Source: Alphaproteobacteria bacterium (GTDB taxonomy: Bacteria; Myxococcota_A; UBA796; CAJQPC01). From it: a stretch of DNA of 64,000 bases. How positions within the stretch are numbered: position 1 is the first letter of the stretch; each line of letters starts with the position of its first letter. The notes under the pieces were generated by a model. It saw only the letters and a program-made list of their open reading frames with translations. It was not told the origin of the DNA and did no database searches. The stretch is from assembly GCA_020632795.1 (NCBI GenBank), contig JACKEV010000009.1, positions 434,001 to 498,000 on the forward strand. Reading direction: 5' to 3'. Positions 24,290-31,232 of the stretch are shown here, piece after piece. Position numbers and translations under genes: made by a program.

Positions 24290-25486
24290 TCAGTTGTCCG
24301 CGGCGACCTCCTGCTCGGCCATCATGGCGTCGGTCTGGGCGCGCAGAGCCTCGTCGGTGCGGTGCCTCAGGCGGGTGTTGAGGTCGGGATCCTCGGAGGC
24401 GCCCTCGTCCATCGCGGCCATCACGATGACACCCACGCCCTCGGTGTCGGCGTCGGTGCGGGACTCGGCGATGGCGACCATCATGCCGATGTCCCCCCCC
24501 GCCTCCTCGGACAGGCGGGTCTCCAGCGCCTTGAAGGCGTCCTGCAGCGCGGGATCCTGGGGGGGAACCAGCGCGTTGAGCACCGCGACGCAGGGGTACT
24601 CGGAGCAGTCCATCTCCACCAGCTCCGCGACCTCTCCGACGGTGGCGCCCAGGGCCTCCTCCAGCCCCGAGGCCCGCAGCGCTGCGGGCACGGCCTCCGG
24701 CCAGTCCTGGGGTTCGCCCTGGGTCACGCGGACCTGCCCCCGCAGCAGCGCGTTCTCGAATCGGAGCTTCTCCAGCTCGGCCTCCATGTCCTCCGGCGCG
24801 TCCGAAGCGAGGAGGGAGGGATGGAGCTCCATGCCGACGTCACCGCCGGCGGGGCGGGCCACGCGACGCACCACCCGGGTCGGTCCCGGTTCCCCGACGG
24901 TGTGGGTCTGCCCGGCCTCGATGAGCACGGGCTCGGCGCTGTCGGGGGACTGGATCAGGGCGGTGCCTTCGTACACCGCGACGGTGACGACCGCGCCGGC
25001 GGCGGCGGCCAGCAGCTCTCGAAGGGCCATGGGGTTCTCCTGGACGGGCGGACCGTCGGGGGGGGTGAGGGTGACGAGGGCGCGGCCGTCGACGTCGATG
25101 CTGACCGCGTCGATGGTCAGCACCTGCGCCCGCCCCTCGATGAGCTGGCTGCCGATGAGCAGCTTGAGCTGGGGCTGAGGGCGCGGCCAGAGCAGCGCGA
25201 GGAGCGTCGCCGCCGCCAGCGCCACGACGGCGGCAGGCCAGCGACGGGGGGGGCGACGGGCGGGCGAGGGATCGCCGAGCACCGCGCGGTTCAGCGCGGC
25301 GGGCGGCCGGATCGGGGGCAGGGCCGCCAGCGCGTCCGGGAGCCCCTTCATGGCCTCCCAGGCGCGGGCCAGCTCGGGCTCGGTGGCGATGCGGGCCTCC
25401 AGCGCGTCGGCCTGCTCCGGCGGCAGCTCCCCGGCCAGCAGCCGGGAGAGGTCCTCCAGGAGCGCGGGGGAGAGGGAGCTGCTCAT
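24290..25486 (-). CDS. FecR-like anti-sigma factor, single-pass membrane protein
   Basis: 398 residues. The N-terminal cytoplasmic helical region (LLAGELPPEQADALEARI) resembles the sigma-binding domain of anti-sigma factors but lacks a zinc HxxxCxxC motif. One membrane helix lies at about 83-102. The periplasmic part begins with a FecR-like beta domain (ALIQSPDSAEPVLIEAGQ), then a Glu-rich coiled stretch (MEAELEKLRFENALLRGQV) and a C-terminal domain with a Cys pair (MDCSEYPC). It should hold the preceding ECF sigma factor inactive until a periplasmic signal arrives. Its start overlaps the sigma stop by four bases (ATGA). The C-terminal domain after the FecR part is unusual and may be the sensor. 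Confidence 0.78.
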   Translation of the reverse strand: MSSSLSPALLEDLSRLLAGELPPEQADALEARIATEPELARAWEAMKGLPDALAALPPIRPPAALNRAVLGDPSPARRPPRRWPAAVVALAAATLLALLWPRPQPQLKLLIGSQLIEGRAQVLTIDAVSIDVDGRALVTLTPPDGPPVQENPMALRELLAAAAGAVVTVAVYEGTALIQSPDSAEPVLIEAGQTHTVGEPGPTRVVRRVARPAGGDVGMELHPSLLASDAPEDMEAELEKLRFENALLRGQVRVTQGEPQDWPEAVPAALRASGLEEALGATVGEVAELVEMDCSEYPCVAVLNALVPPQDPALQDAFKALETRLSEEAGGDIGMMVAIAESRTDADTEGVGVIVMAAMDEGASEDPDLNTRLRHRTDEALRAQTDAMMAEQEVAADN

Positions 25487-26034
25487 GGGGCACCTCGGTG
25501 GGGGGCCAGGAGCTGGGCCAGCCGCGCCCGACCCCGGTGCAGGCGGGACTTGACCGTGCCCACGGCCACCCCCTCCTCGCGGGCGATCTCATCCAGGGAC
25601 AGCCCCTCGATGTGGTGGAGCACCACCACCCGACGCTGGCCCTCGGGCAGACGGCTGAGGGCCTGATCGAGCTGGGCCGCGCGGGCCCGCGCAGAGAGCT
25701 GTTCGTCCACGGCCGGGGCCTGGGCGGGCAGCTCACCCAGGGGCAGCGGGTCGCCCCGGGCGGCGCGGCGGCGGTGGTGGTCGACCAGGGTGCGGTGGGC
25801 GAGCGTGGCGATCCATGTCTGCAGCGACGCCGCGCCGTGGGGGTCGAAGCGGTCCAGCCGCTGGAAGATGCGGGCCCAGATCTCCTGGTAGGCGTCGTCC
25901 GGCTGGTGGCTGAGGCGGGTGCAGAGGGCGTAGACCCGCGGGCCGTGCTGCTCCAGCAGCGCCGCGCGGGCCGCCCGGTCGCCGCGGGTCGCGCGGTCGA
26001 GCAGGGGGTCGGTGCGGGCAGCGGGCCAGGCCAT
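25483..26034 (-). CDS. ECF-type RNA polymerase sigma factor
   Basis: 183 residues from the ATG at 26034, which has AGAGGGG directly upstream; slightly earlier in-frame GTG codons are possible. Sigma region 2 covers about 10-85 (QPDDAYQEIWARIFQRL is the DDAxQ core-binding and -10 helix). Region 4 is at about 120-175 (QRRVVVLHHIEGLSLDEIA then VAVGTVKSRLHRGRARL, the -35 recognition helix). It directs RNA polymerase to a stress- or envelope-type promoter set. It is co-transcribed with its anti-sigma factor (4-base overlap). The 84 bases between this start and the MATE gene end carry no other feature. Confidence 0.93.
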   Translation of the reverse strand: MAWPAARTDPLLDRATRGDRAARAALLEQHGPRVYALCTRLSHQPDDAYQEIWARIFQRLDRFDPHGAASLQTWIATLAHRTLVDHHRRRAARGDPLPLGELPAQAPAVDEQLSARARAAQLDQALSRLPEGQRRVVVLHHIEGLSLDEIAREEGVAVGTVKSRLHRGRARLAQLLAPHRGAP

Positions 26035-26118
26035 CACCCCTCTTACACGCACGAGGGGTCCGCCAGGTTCCCAAAAAAGATCGGAGCGGCGACGCGCGAT
26101 GTGCGCGCCGCCGCTCAC

Positions 26119-27468
26119 TCAGGCCGCAGCCCCGCGTCCGGTGACGTCCGCGCCCAGCCACTCGTCGCCGCGGATCCGCCACACGCCCAGCGCCGCGAGC
26201 ACCACCAGCTCGGCGGTGAACCCCAGCCACACCCCCGCCGCGCCGAGGCCCAGCGGGAAGGCCAGCGCGAGGCCGGTGGGGAGCTTGAGCAGCCAGGCCC
26301 CGCCGATCGCGCACACCATCGTGAATCGGGTGTCGCCCGCGCCCTGCAGGGTGAGCATCGCGATCATCGCCACCGAGTCGATCGTCTGGAAGCAGGCCCC
26401 GATCGCCAGGAGCGTGCGGCCCACCTCCGCCACCTCGGGCGAGGGGTCGAACGCGGCGAGCAGCGGCTCGGGGATGGTGAGGAACACCACCGCCCAGGCG
26501 CTCATGATGCCCAGCCCCAGCAGCGTCGCGGTGCGCCATGACTGCCGCGCCCGCTCGGGGCGGCCGGCGCCCAGCGCCTGCCCCACGAGCACGCCCGAGG
26601 CCTCGCCCAGGGCCAGCCCCGGCAGGAAGCTCACGCTCAGGATGCGCACCACGATGACGTGGGCGGCCAGCGCGGCGTCTCCGATGCGGGCCAGCGCGCC
26701 GCTGAACACCGCGAACGCCATCACCTCCAGCAGGGACTGGGCGGCCATCGGCGACCCCAGCCGCACGATCCGGCCCAGGAGCTGGCGATCCGGTCGCTCG
26801 GCCTCCGGGAGCTGGGGGCGGATGCGCCACGCCATCAGGGCCATGCCCGCCCCGGCCGAGAGCGAGGTCGCCAGCGCAGCGCCCGCAAGGCCCAGCGCCG
26901 GGAGCGGCCCCAGCCCGAAGATGAACAGCGGATCGAGCCCGATGTTCAGGCCGTTGGCCAGGAGCGAGGCCCGCATCGGCGTCCGGGTGTCCCCGCGCCC
27001 CTGGAACCACCCCGCCAACGCGAAGAAGCTCAGCTCCAGGGCGGAGCCGAGCAGGCGCACCTTGAGGTAGGGTTCGCCCAGGGCCAGCGTGGCCTCCGAC
27101 GCGCCCATGATGGACAGGGCCAGGGGCGCCAGCGGCGCGATGAGGGCCGTGACGAAGCCCACGGCCAGGGCCAGCCAGAGAGCCTGCCAGGCCAGCCGAC
27201 CCGCGGTCCGGTGGTCCTCCGCCCCGGTGAAGTGGGACGTCGTGATCCGGACGCCGCCGAGCAGGCCGATCCCGGACGCCAGCGGGATGTAGCAGGCGAT
27301 GGAGGCGAGCCCTCCGGCGGCCAGCGCGGTGGTGCCGAGCTGCCCGATGTAGATGGTGTCGGCCACCGTCATGGCGGTGTGGGAGAGCCGAGCGATCATG
27401 ACCGGCCAGGCCAGCGCGAGCACCACGCGCGCGCCGATGCGGCCTTGGGCCGGTTGTTGCGTCGACAT
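26119..27468 (-). CDS. MATE-family multidrug/cation antiporter
   Basis: 449 residues with twelve hydrophobic helices in two homologous six-helix halves. Typical MATE blocks: MIARLSHTAMTVADTIYIGQLGT near the start (helix 1-2), ALAGWFQGRGDTRTPM with the conserved RGxGDTRTPM-like loop at the end of half one, and LTLQGAGDTRFTM in half two. It should export cationic drugs or metabolites in exchange for Na+ or H+. GGAAGG sits just before the ATG. The upstream leader contains a perfect 8-bp hairpin and further stems, so expression may be controlled at RNA level. Gene order with the sigma/anti-sigma pair (same strand, 84 bases apart) allows co-transcription. Confidence 0.92.
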   Translation of the reverse strand: MSTQQPAQGRIGARVVLALAWPVMIARLSHTAMTVADTIYIGQLGTTALAAGGLASIACYIPLASGIGLLGGVRITTSHFTGAEDHRTAGRLAWQALWLALAVGFVTALIAPLAPLALSIMGASEATLALGEPYLKVRLLGSALELSFFALAGWFQGRGDTRTPMRASLLANGLNIGLDPLFIFGLGPLPALGLAGAALATSLSAGAGMALMAWRIRPQLPEAERPDRQLLGRIVRLGSPMAAQSLLEVMAFAVFSGALARIGDAALAAHVIVVRILSVSFLPGLALGEASGVLVGQALGAGRPERARQSWRTATLLGLGIMSAWAVVFLTIPEPLLAAFDPSPEVAEVGRTLLAIGACFQTIDSVAMIAMLTLQGAGDTRFTMVCAIGGAWLLKLPTGLALAFPLGLGAAGVWLGFTAELVVLAALGVWRIRGDEWLGADVTGRGAAA

Positions 27469-27914
27469 GACGCACCTTCCTCACGTCTCGAGGCGCCCCT
27501 GGGGAGGGGCGCGTGGGGTCACGTCGTCAGAGGCGACGGACAGGGCGAGGTGGCGAAGACGCGGCGCCTGCGGGAGGCAGGCTTGATGGACCCGAACGTC
27601 AGCACCACCTCAGAGGGTGGTCCGCGCGTCGACGGGATCGGATGCAGAGCGCAGCGAGTGCCCGTCAGCGCTACCGAACGCCATCCGGCTTGCCGGAGGG
27701 GACGACCAGGTAGCACAGCGCGGAAGAGGAAATGGTCCACATGCGGTTCGTTTGCATGAATCCTCCGGCTGGACGGGTACGTCCGGGTGTGTTGAGGACG
27801 ACACGACGTCATCCCACCTATCAGCTAACCCGACCGTCGGGAGGCGTTTGTGACGATCCAGCGACGGCGGGGGGGCTGGATGCGAGAGGCTGGCCGATCG
27901 GATAGCGTCTCTTC
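27469..27914. other. 446-base non-coding stretch with several hairpins
   Basis: No convincing gene lies between the MATE start and the peroxiredoxin-like gene; short frames here have poor coding character. It contains a perfect 8-bp hairpin at 27493-27512 (arms GCGCCCCT/AGGGGCGC, loop GGGG), a GCCTGC/GCAGGC hairpin near 27567-27583, an ACCACC/GGTGGT hairpin near 27603-27620 and a CATGC/GCATG repeat near 27740. Those nearest the MATE gene would lie in its mRNA leader. No riboswitch class is recognised. The promoters for both divergent genes must be in this interval. Confidence 0.5.
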
Positions 27915-28553
27915 ATGCCCCTGTTGCTGATGGCCCTGCTGGGCTGCACCCCCAAGACCAGCCCCGCGGACGACTCCGCGGTGGCCGTGGACACCTCCGC
28001 GGACGACTCGGCGGTCGACGACTCGGGCGCCGCAGACGACTCCGGCGCGGTGGTGGACACCTCGGACACCTCGATCGACTGGGACGGGCTGCACGGCGAG
28101 CGGCCCTCCGAGCCGCTCCCTCTCCCGGACTTCGTCGCCACCAGCCACGACGGCAGCGCGCGGGGCCCCGACGACCTGCGCGGCCACCCCACCGTCATGT
28201 GGTTCTTCCCGTCAGCCGGGACCTTTGGCTGAACGATCGAGGGTTGCGGGTACCGCGACCTCTACGAAGAGTTCCAGGCCCTGGGCGTCGAGATCGTCGG
28301 CGTCGGCTTCGATCCCCCCTCCGAGACCGGACCCTGGGTGGCGGAGGAGGGCTTCCAGTACGAGATCTGGACCGACGACGCGCGCACCCTCGCGCTCACC
28401 TACGGCGCGGCGACCTCGGCCACCCAGAGCAGCCCCTCCCGAGTGAGCGTCATCCTCGACGCGCAGGGGGATGTGGCCCTGGAGTATCCCCGGGTCAACT
28501 TCAACGCCCACCCCGCTGAGGTGTTGGAGGACTGTCAGGTCCTCTTCCAGTAA
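27915..28553 (+). CDS. Peroxiredoxin-like lipoprotein with in-frame UGA (predicted selenocysteine)
   Basis: 212 residues if UGA at 28230-28232 is read as selenocysteine (residue 106). The lipoprotein signal ends LLGC (Cys11), followed by an Asp/Ser/Thr-rich linker to about residue 70. The thioredoxin-fold domain then reads FVATSHDGSARGPDDLRG, VMWFFPSAGTFG, UGA, TIEGCGYRDLYEEF and GVEIVGVGFDPP. In bacterioferritin-comigratory peroxiredoxins the same place reads P-x-A-x-TPG-C-T-x-EAC-x-FRD, so the UGA is exactly at the peroxidatic Cys and Cys111 is the resolving residue. The frame stays open to a TAA with full domain homology, and a SECIS-like hairpin follows. A hydroperoxide-reducing role in the periplasm is likely. 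Alternatives: a nonsense mutation or a sequencing error. Confidence 0.82.
28239..28262 (+). promoter_or_regulatory. Candidate bacterial SECIS hairpin
   Basis: Starting seven bases after the UGA, GAGG (28239-28242) pairs with CCTC (28259-28262), a single G bulges, and TTGCGG (28244-28249) pairs with CCGCGA (28253-28258) around a GTA tip. The run GGTTGCGGGT closely resembles the E. coli fdhF SECIS tip (GGUUGCAGGU). Position and shape fit SelB binding for UGA recoding inside the coding region. Confidence 0.65.
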
Positions 28554-28680
28554 GCCCCTACGCCGCGGCGGCCCTATGGGCTATGCTTGGGGGGACCATG
28601 ACTCGATGCGTTTCCCCGGGCGTGCAGGACGTCGGCCCGGGACGACGACCCCCGGGTCGTCTGCCACCGGAGGGTTCCTG

Positions 28681-29175
28681 ATGGGCCGCTTCCTTGTTCT
28701 GTCGTTGCTGACCACCGGGCTGTTCGTCGGTCAGGCGGCGGCGCAGCAGTGCGCTGTCGACGAAGACGATGACGGCTACGTCTCCGCTGCGGCTTGCCCC
28801 AACGGCACCGACTGCGACGACACCGATCCCGACACCCACCCCTTCGCCACAGAGATCCCCAACGACGGGATCGACCAGGACTGCAGCGGTGAGGACCTCG
28901 TCTCCGTCTGCGACTCCGACAGCGACGGCTACGAGGCATACGCCTGCGGCGGGCTGGACTGCGACGACGACGACCCGGACATCAACCCCGATGGCCTGGA
29001 GATCGACGGCGACGGCATCGATCAGGACTGCGATGGCTGGGACTACTGCGAGGCGATCGAGTGGGTGCAGGGCGGCCTGGAGTGCGCCGCCGCGCCCGAC
29101 GTGGATCCCTCTGGCTATGGCTGGTTGATCGCGGCGGGGCTCCTGGGCCTCGCCCGGCGCCGGCGGGGGGCCTGA
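28681..29175 (+). CDS. MopE-like metal-binding-motif protein with C-terminal sorting-type tail
   Basis: 164 residues from the ATG at 28681 (GGAGGG upstream). A signal peptide ends at QAAAQ (about residue 20). Two copies of the Asp-rich 'putative metal-binding motif' found in MopE-like proteins follow: DEDDDGYVS with DCDDTDPDTHP-ATE-PNDGIDQDC, and DSDSDGYEA with DCDDDDPDINP-x-DGDGIDQDCDGWD. Calcium or copper binding is the usual inference. The C-terminus is a short spacer, one hydrophobic segment (YGWLIAAGLLGLA) and an Arg cluster, like PEP-CTERM/MYXO-CTERM tails, so an exosortase-type enzyme may process it. It lies five bases before the OmpA gene and opens a tightly coupled gene series. Confidence 0.82.
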   Translation: MGRFLVLSLLTTGLFVGQAAAQQCAVDEDDDGYVSAAACPNGTDCDDTDPDTHPFATEIPNDGIDQDCSGEDLVSVCDSDSDGYEAYACGGLDCDDDDPDINPDGLEIDGDGIDQDCDGWDYCEAIEWVQGGLECAAAPDVDPSGYGWLIAAGLLGLARRRRGA

Positions 29176-29180
29176 ACGCC

Positions 29181-31232
29181 GTGATCCGTACTGCCCTGCA
29201 GAGGCTGCCCGTGCTGAGATTGCCCGCGCTGAGAGGTTCTGCGCTGCTGCTCCGGCTCCTGTCCGCGCTGCTGCTGATGCTCATGGTGGGGGCGCCCGCG
29301 CTCGCCCAGGACACCGACCGCATCGACGCCCACGGCTTCGTCATGGCGCCGGACGACGGCGACGCCATGGACCTCGTCACCACCTGGCGCCCCGAGGCGC
29401 AGACCCCGATGACCGGCGGCGTGCAGGGGCTCCTGGAGTTCAGCAAGGCGCCGCTGGTGCTCTACTCCCAGGTCGACGACCGGTTCGAGCGCTACGAGCT
29501 GGTGGACAACCTCATCGGCCTCAACCTCGCGGCCACCTACGGGGCGCACGAGCGCTTCGCCTTCGCCGCGACCATGCCGCTGTTCTTCACCTCCACCGGC
29601 TACGACCCGGTGACCCGCGCCGGCCCCGAGGCCAAGGGCTTCGCCCTGGGTGACCTCCGGGTGGCCGCGCCCATCGGCATCGCCATGCCCGACCCCGGGG
29701 TCGAGGGCTTCGGCTTCTCGGCGGTGCCCTTCGTGGACCTGCCCACGGGCAACCAGGACCGCTTCCTGGGCTCCACCGGGGTCAACGCAGGGCTCCTGCT
29801 GGCCTCGGGCTACACCGACCCCCGCTTCCACCTCACCGCCAACCTGGGCTTCGAGTACCGCCCGCGCATCGAGTTCCGCAACCTGCGCGGCGGCACGCAG
29901 CTCCTGGTGGCCGTGGGTGGCGCGCTCATGATCACCGACGAGTACGCTGCCCGCGCCGAGGTCAACCTCCGCCCCACCTTGTTCGCCAACGAGGTCCCCG
30001 GCACGGAGCTGCCCGGTGAGGTCATCCTCTCCGGACGCGGTCGCTACGCCAACGGCGTGTTCTGGACCGCCGGCGGAGCCTTCCCCTGGACCCGGGGCGC
30101 CTCCGCCGCCAGCTTCCGCCTGTTCGCGGGGGCCGGCTACGCCTTCGGGCCCCCGGTCGAGCCGGACTCCGACCTCGACGGCCTGGTCGACTCCCTCGAC
30201 CTCTGTCCCGAGGCCCCCGAGGACTTCAACGGCTACGTGGACGACGACGGCTGCCCCGACCAGCTCGCCACCCTCATCCTGCGGGTCGAGGACACCGAGG
30301 GCAACCGCGTCACCAACGCCACCGTCGACATCGACGGGCAGACCTTCCTGGTCGACGCCGAGGGCGTGCTCCGCATCGAGGAGCTGATCCCCGGCACGTC
30401 GCCCTACATCACCGTCGGCGCCCCCTACATGTTCGAGGAGACCATCGCCGACCTCACCCTCGTGGAGGGCGAGAACGAGCGCATCGTGGTGCTCGACTGG
30501 ATCCCCGGCCGGGTGAAGATCATCACCCGCTCCAACAAGGGGGCCATCGTCGACGCGAAGGTGCGGCTGGACGGGCCGGAGTCCCGCGAGCCGATGCAGC
30601 TCGGTGACGACGGCGAGGAGATCTTCGAGCTGCCACCGGGCCAATGGCGCGCGATGGTCAGCGCGGAGTCCTTCGGGACCGAGCGCCGCGACTTCCGCAT
30701 CAACCCCGGTGAGACCTCGCTCATCGTCATCGAGATCATCCTCCAGCCCACCCTGGTCCGCCTCGAGGAGAAGGAGATCGTCATCCTGGAGAAGGTCTAC
30801 TTCGACTTCGACAAGGACACGATCAAGGAAGAGTCCTTCCCGGTGCTCGATCAGGTGGCCAACGCCATGCTGGACAACCCGCACATCCTGCTGGTCGAGG
30901 TCCAGGGGCACACCGACTCCAAGGGTACGGACGAGTACAACCAGGACCTCAGCCAGCGCCGCGTCGAGTCGGTCGTCCGCTACCTCAGCGAGAAGGGTGT
31001 GGACATCACCAGGCTCGTGCCTGTCGGCTATGGTGAGTCCAGGCCGATCGCGACGAACAAGACCTCGTCAGGCCGCGCCAAGAACCGCCGGGTGCAGTTC
31101 ATCATCCTCGAGACCGAAGCCTCCCGGGCCGAGAAGGCTGCTCAGGAAGCCCAGGAGGGCGCCGAAGGCGCCGAGGGCGAGGGCACCGAGGGCGGCGAGC
31201 AGGGCGGCACGCCCGAGCAGGAGACCCCATGA
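29181..31232 (+). CDS. OmpA-family outer-membrane protein with TSP3-like linker
   Basis: 683 residues from the GTG at 29181. A long signal peptide ends APALAQ. Residues about 50-325 are beta-rich with barrel-like strands (LGDLRVAAPIGIAMP, TANLGFEYRPRIEF). An Asp-rich thrombospondin-3-like calcium motif follows (DSDLDGLVDSLDLCPEAPED, about 328-355). Two PEGA/carboxypeptidase-regulatory-like beta domains occupy about 360-530. The C-terminal OmpA domain (about 538-650) has VYFDFDKDTIK, VQGHTDSKGTDEYN and NRRVQF, with the Asp and Arg that grip peptidoglycan. A Glu/Ala/Gly-rich tail ends the protein. It ties the outer membrane to the wall. The following lipoprotein start overlaps its stop (ATGA). 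Confidence 0.88.
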   Translation: MIRTALQRLPVLRLPALRGSALLLRLLSALLLMLMVGAPALAQDTDRIDAHGFVMAPDDGDAMDLVTTWRPEAQTPMTGGVQGLLEFSKAPLVLYSQVDDRFERYELVDNLIGLNLAATYGAHERFAFAATMPLFFTSTGYDPVTRAGPEAKGFALGDLRVAAPIGIAMPDPGVEGFGFSAVPFVDLPTGNQDRFLGSTGVNAGLLLASGYTDPRFHLTANLGFEYRPRIEFRNLRGGTQLLVAVGGALMITDEYAARAEVNLRPTLFANEVPGTELPGEVILSGRGRYANGVFWTAGGAFPWTRGASAASFRLFAGAGYAFGPPVEPDSDLDGLVDSLDLCPEAPEDFNGYVDDDGCPDQLATLILRVEDTEGNRVTNATVDIDGQTFLVDAEGVLRIEELIPGTSPYITVGAPYMFEETIADLTLVEGENERIVVLDWIPGRVKIITRSNKGAIVDAKVRLDGPESREPMQLGDDGEEIFELPPGQWRAMVSAESFGTERRDFRINPGETSLIVIEIILQPTLVRLEEKEIVILEKVYFDFDKDTIKEESFPVLDQVANAMLDNPHILLVEVQGHTDSKGTDEYNQDLSQRRVESVVRYLSEKGVDITRLVPVGYGESRPIATNKTSSGRAKNRRVQFIILETEASRAEKAAQEAQEGAEGAEGEGTEGGEQGGTPEQETP

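Noticed and set aside
27610..27853. Short frames in the MATE-peroxiredoxin intergenic region
   Set aside because: No ribosome site, no conserved pattern and overlap of many hairpins; treated as non-coding.
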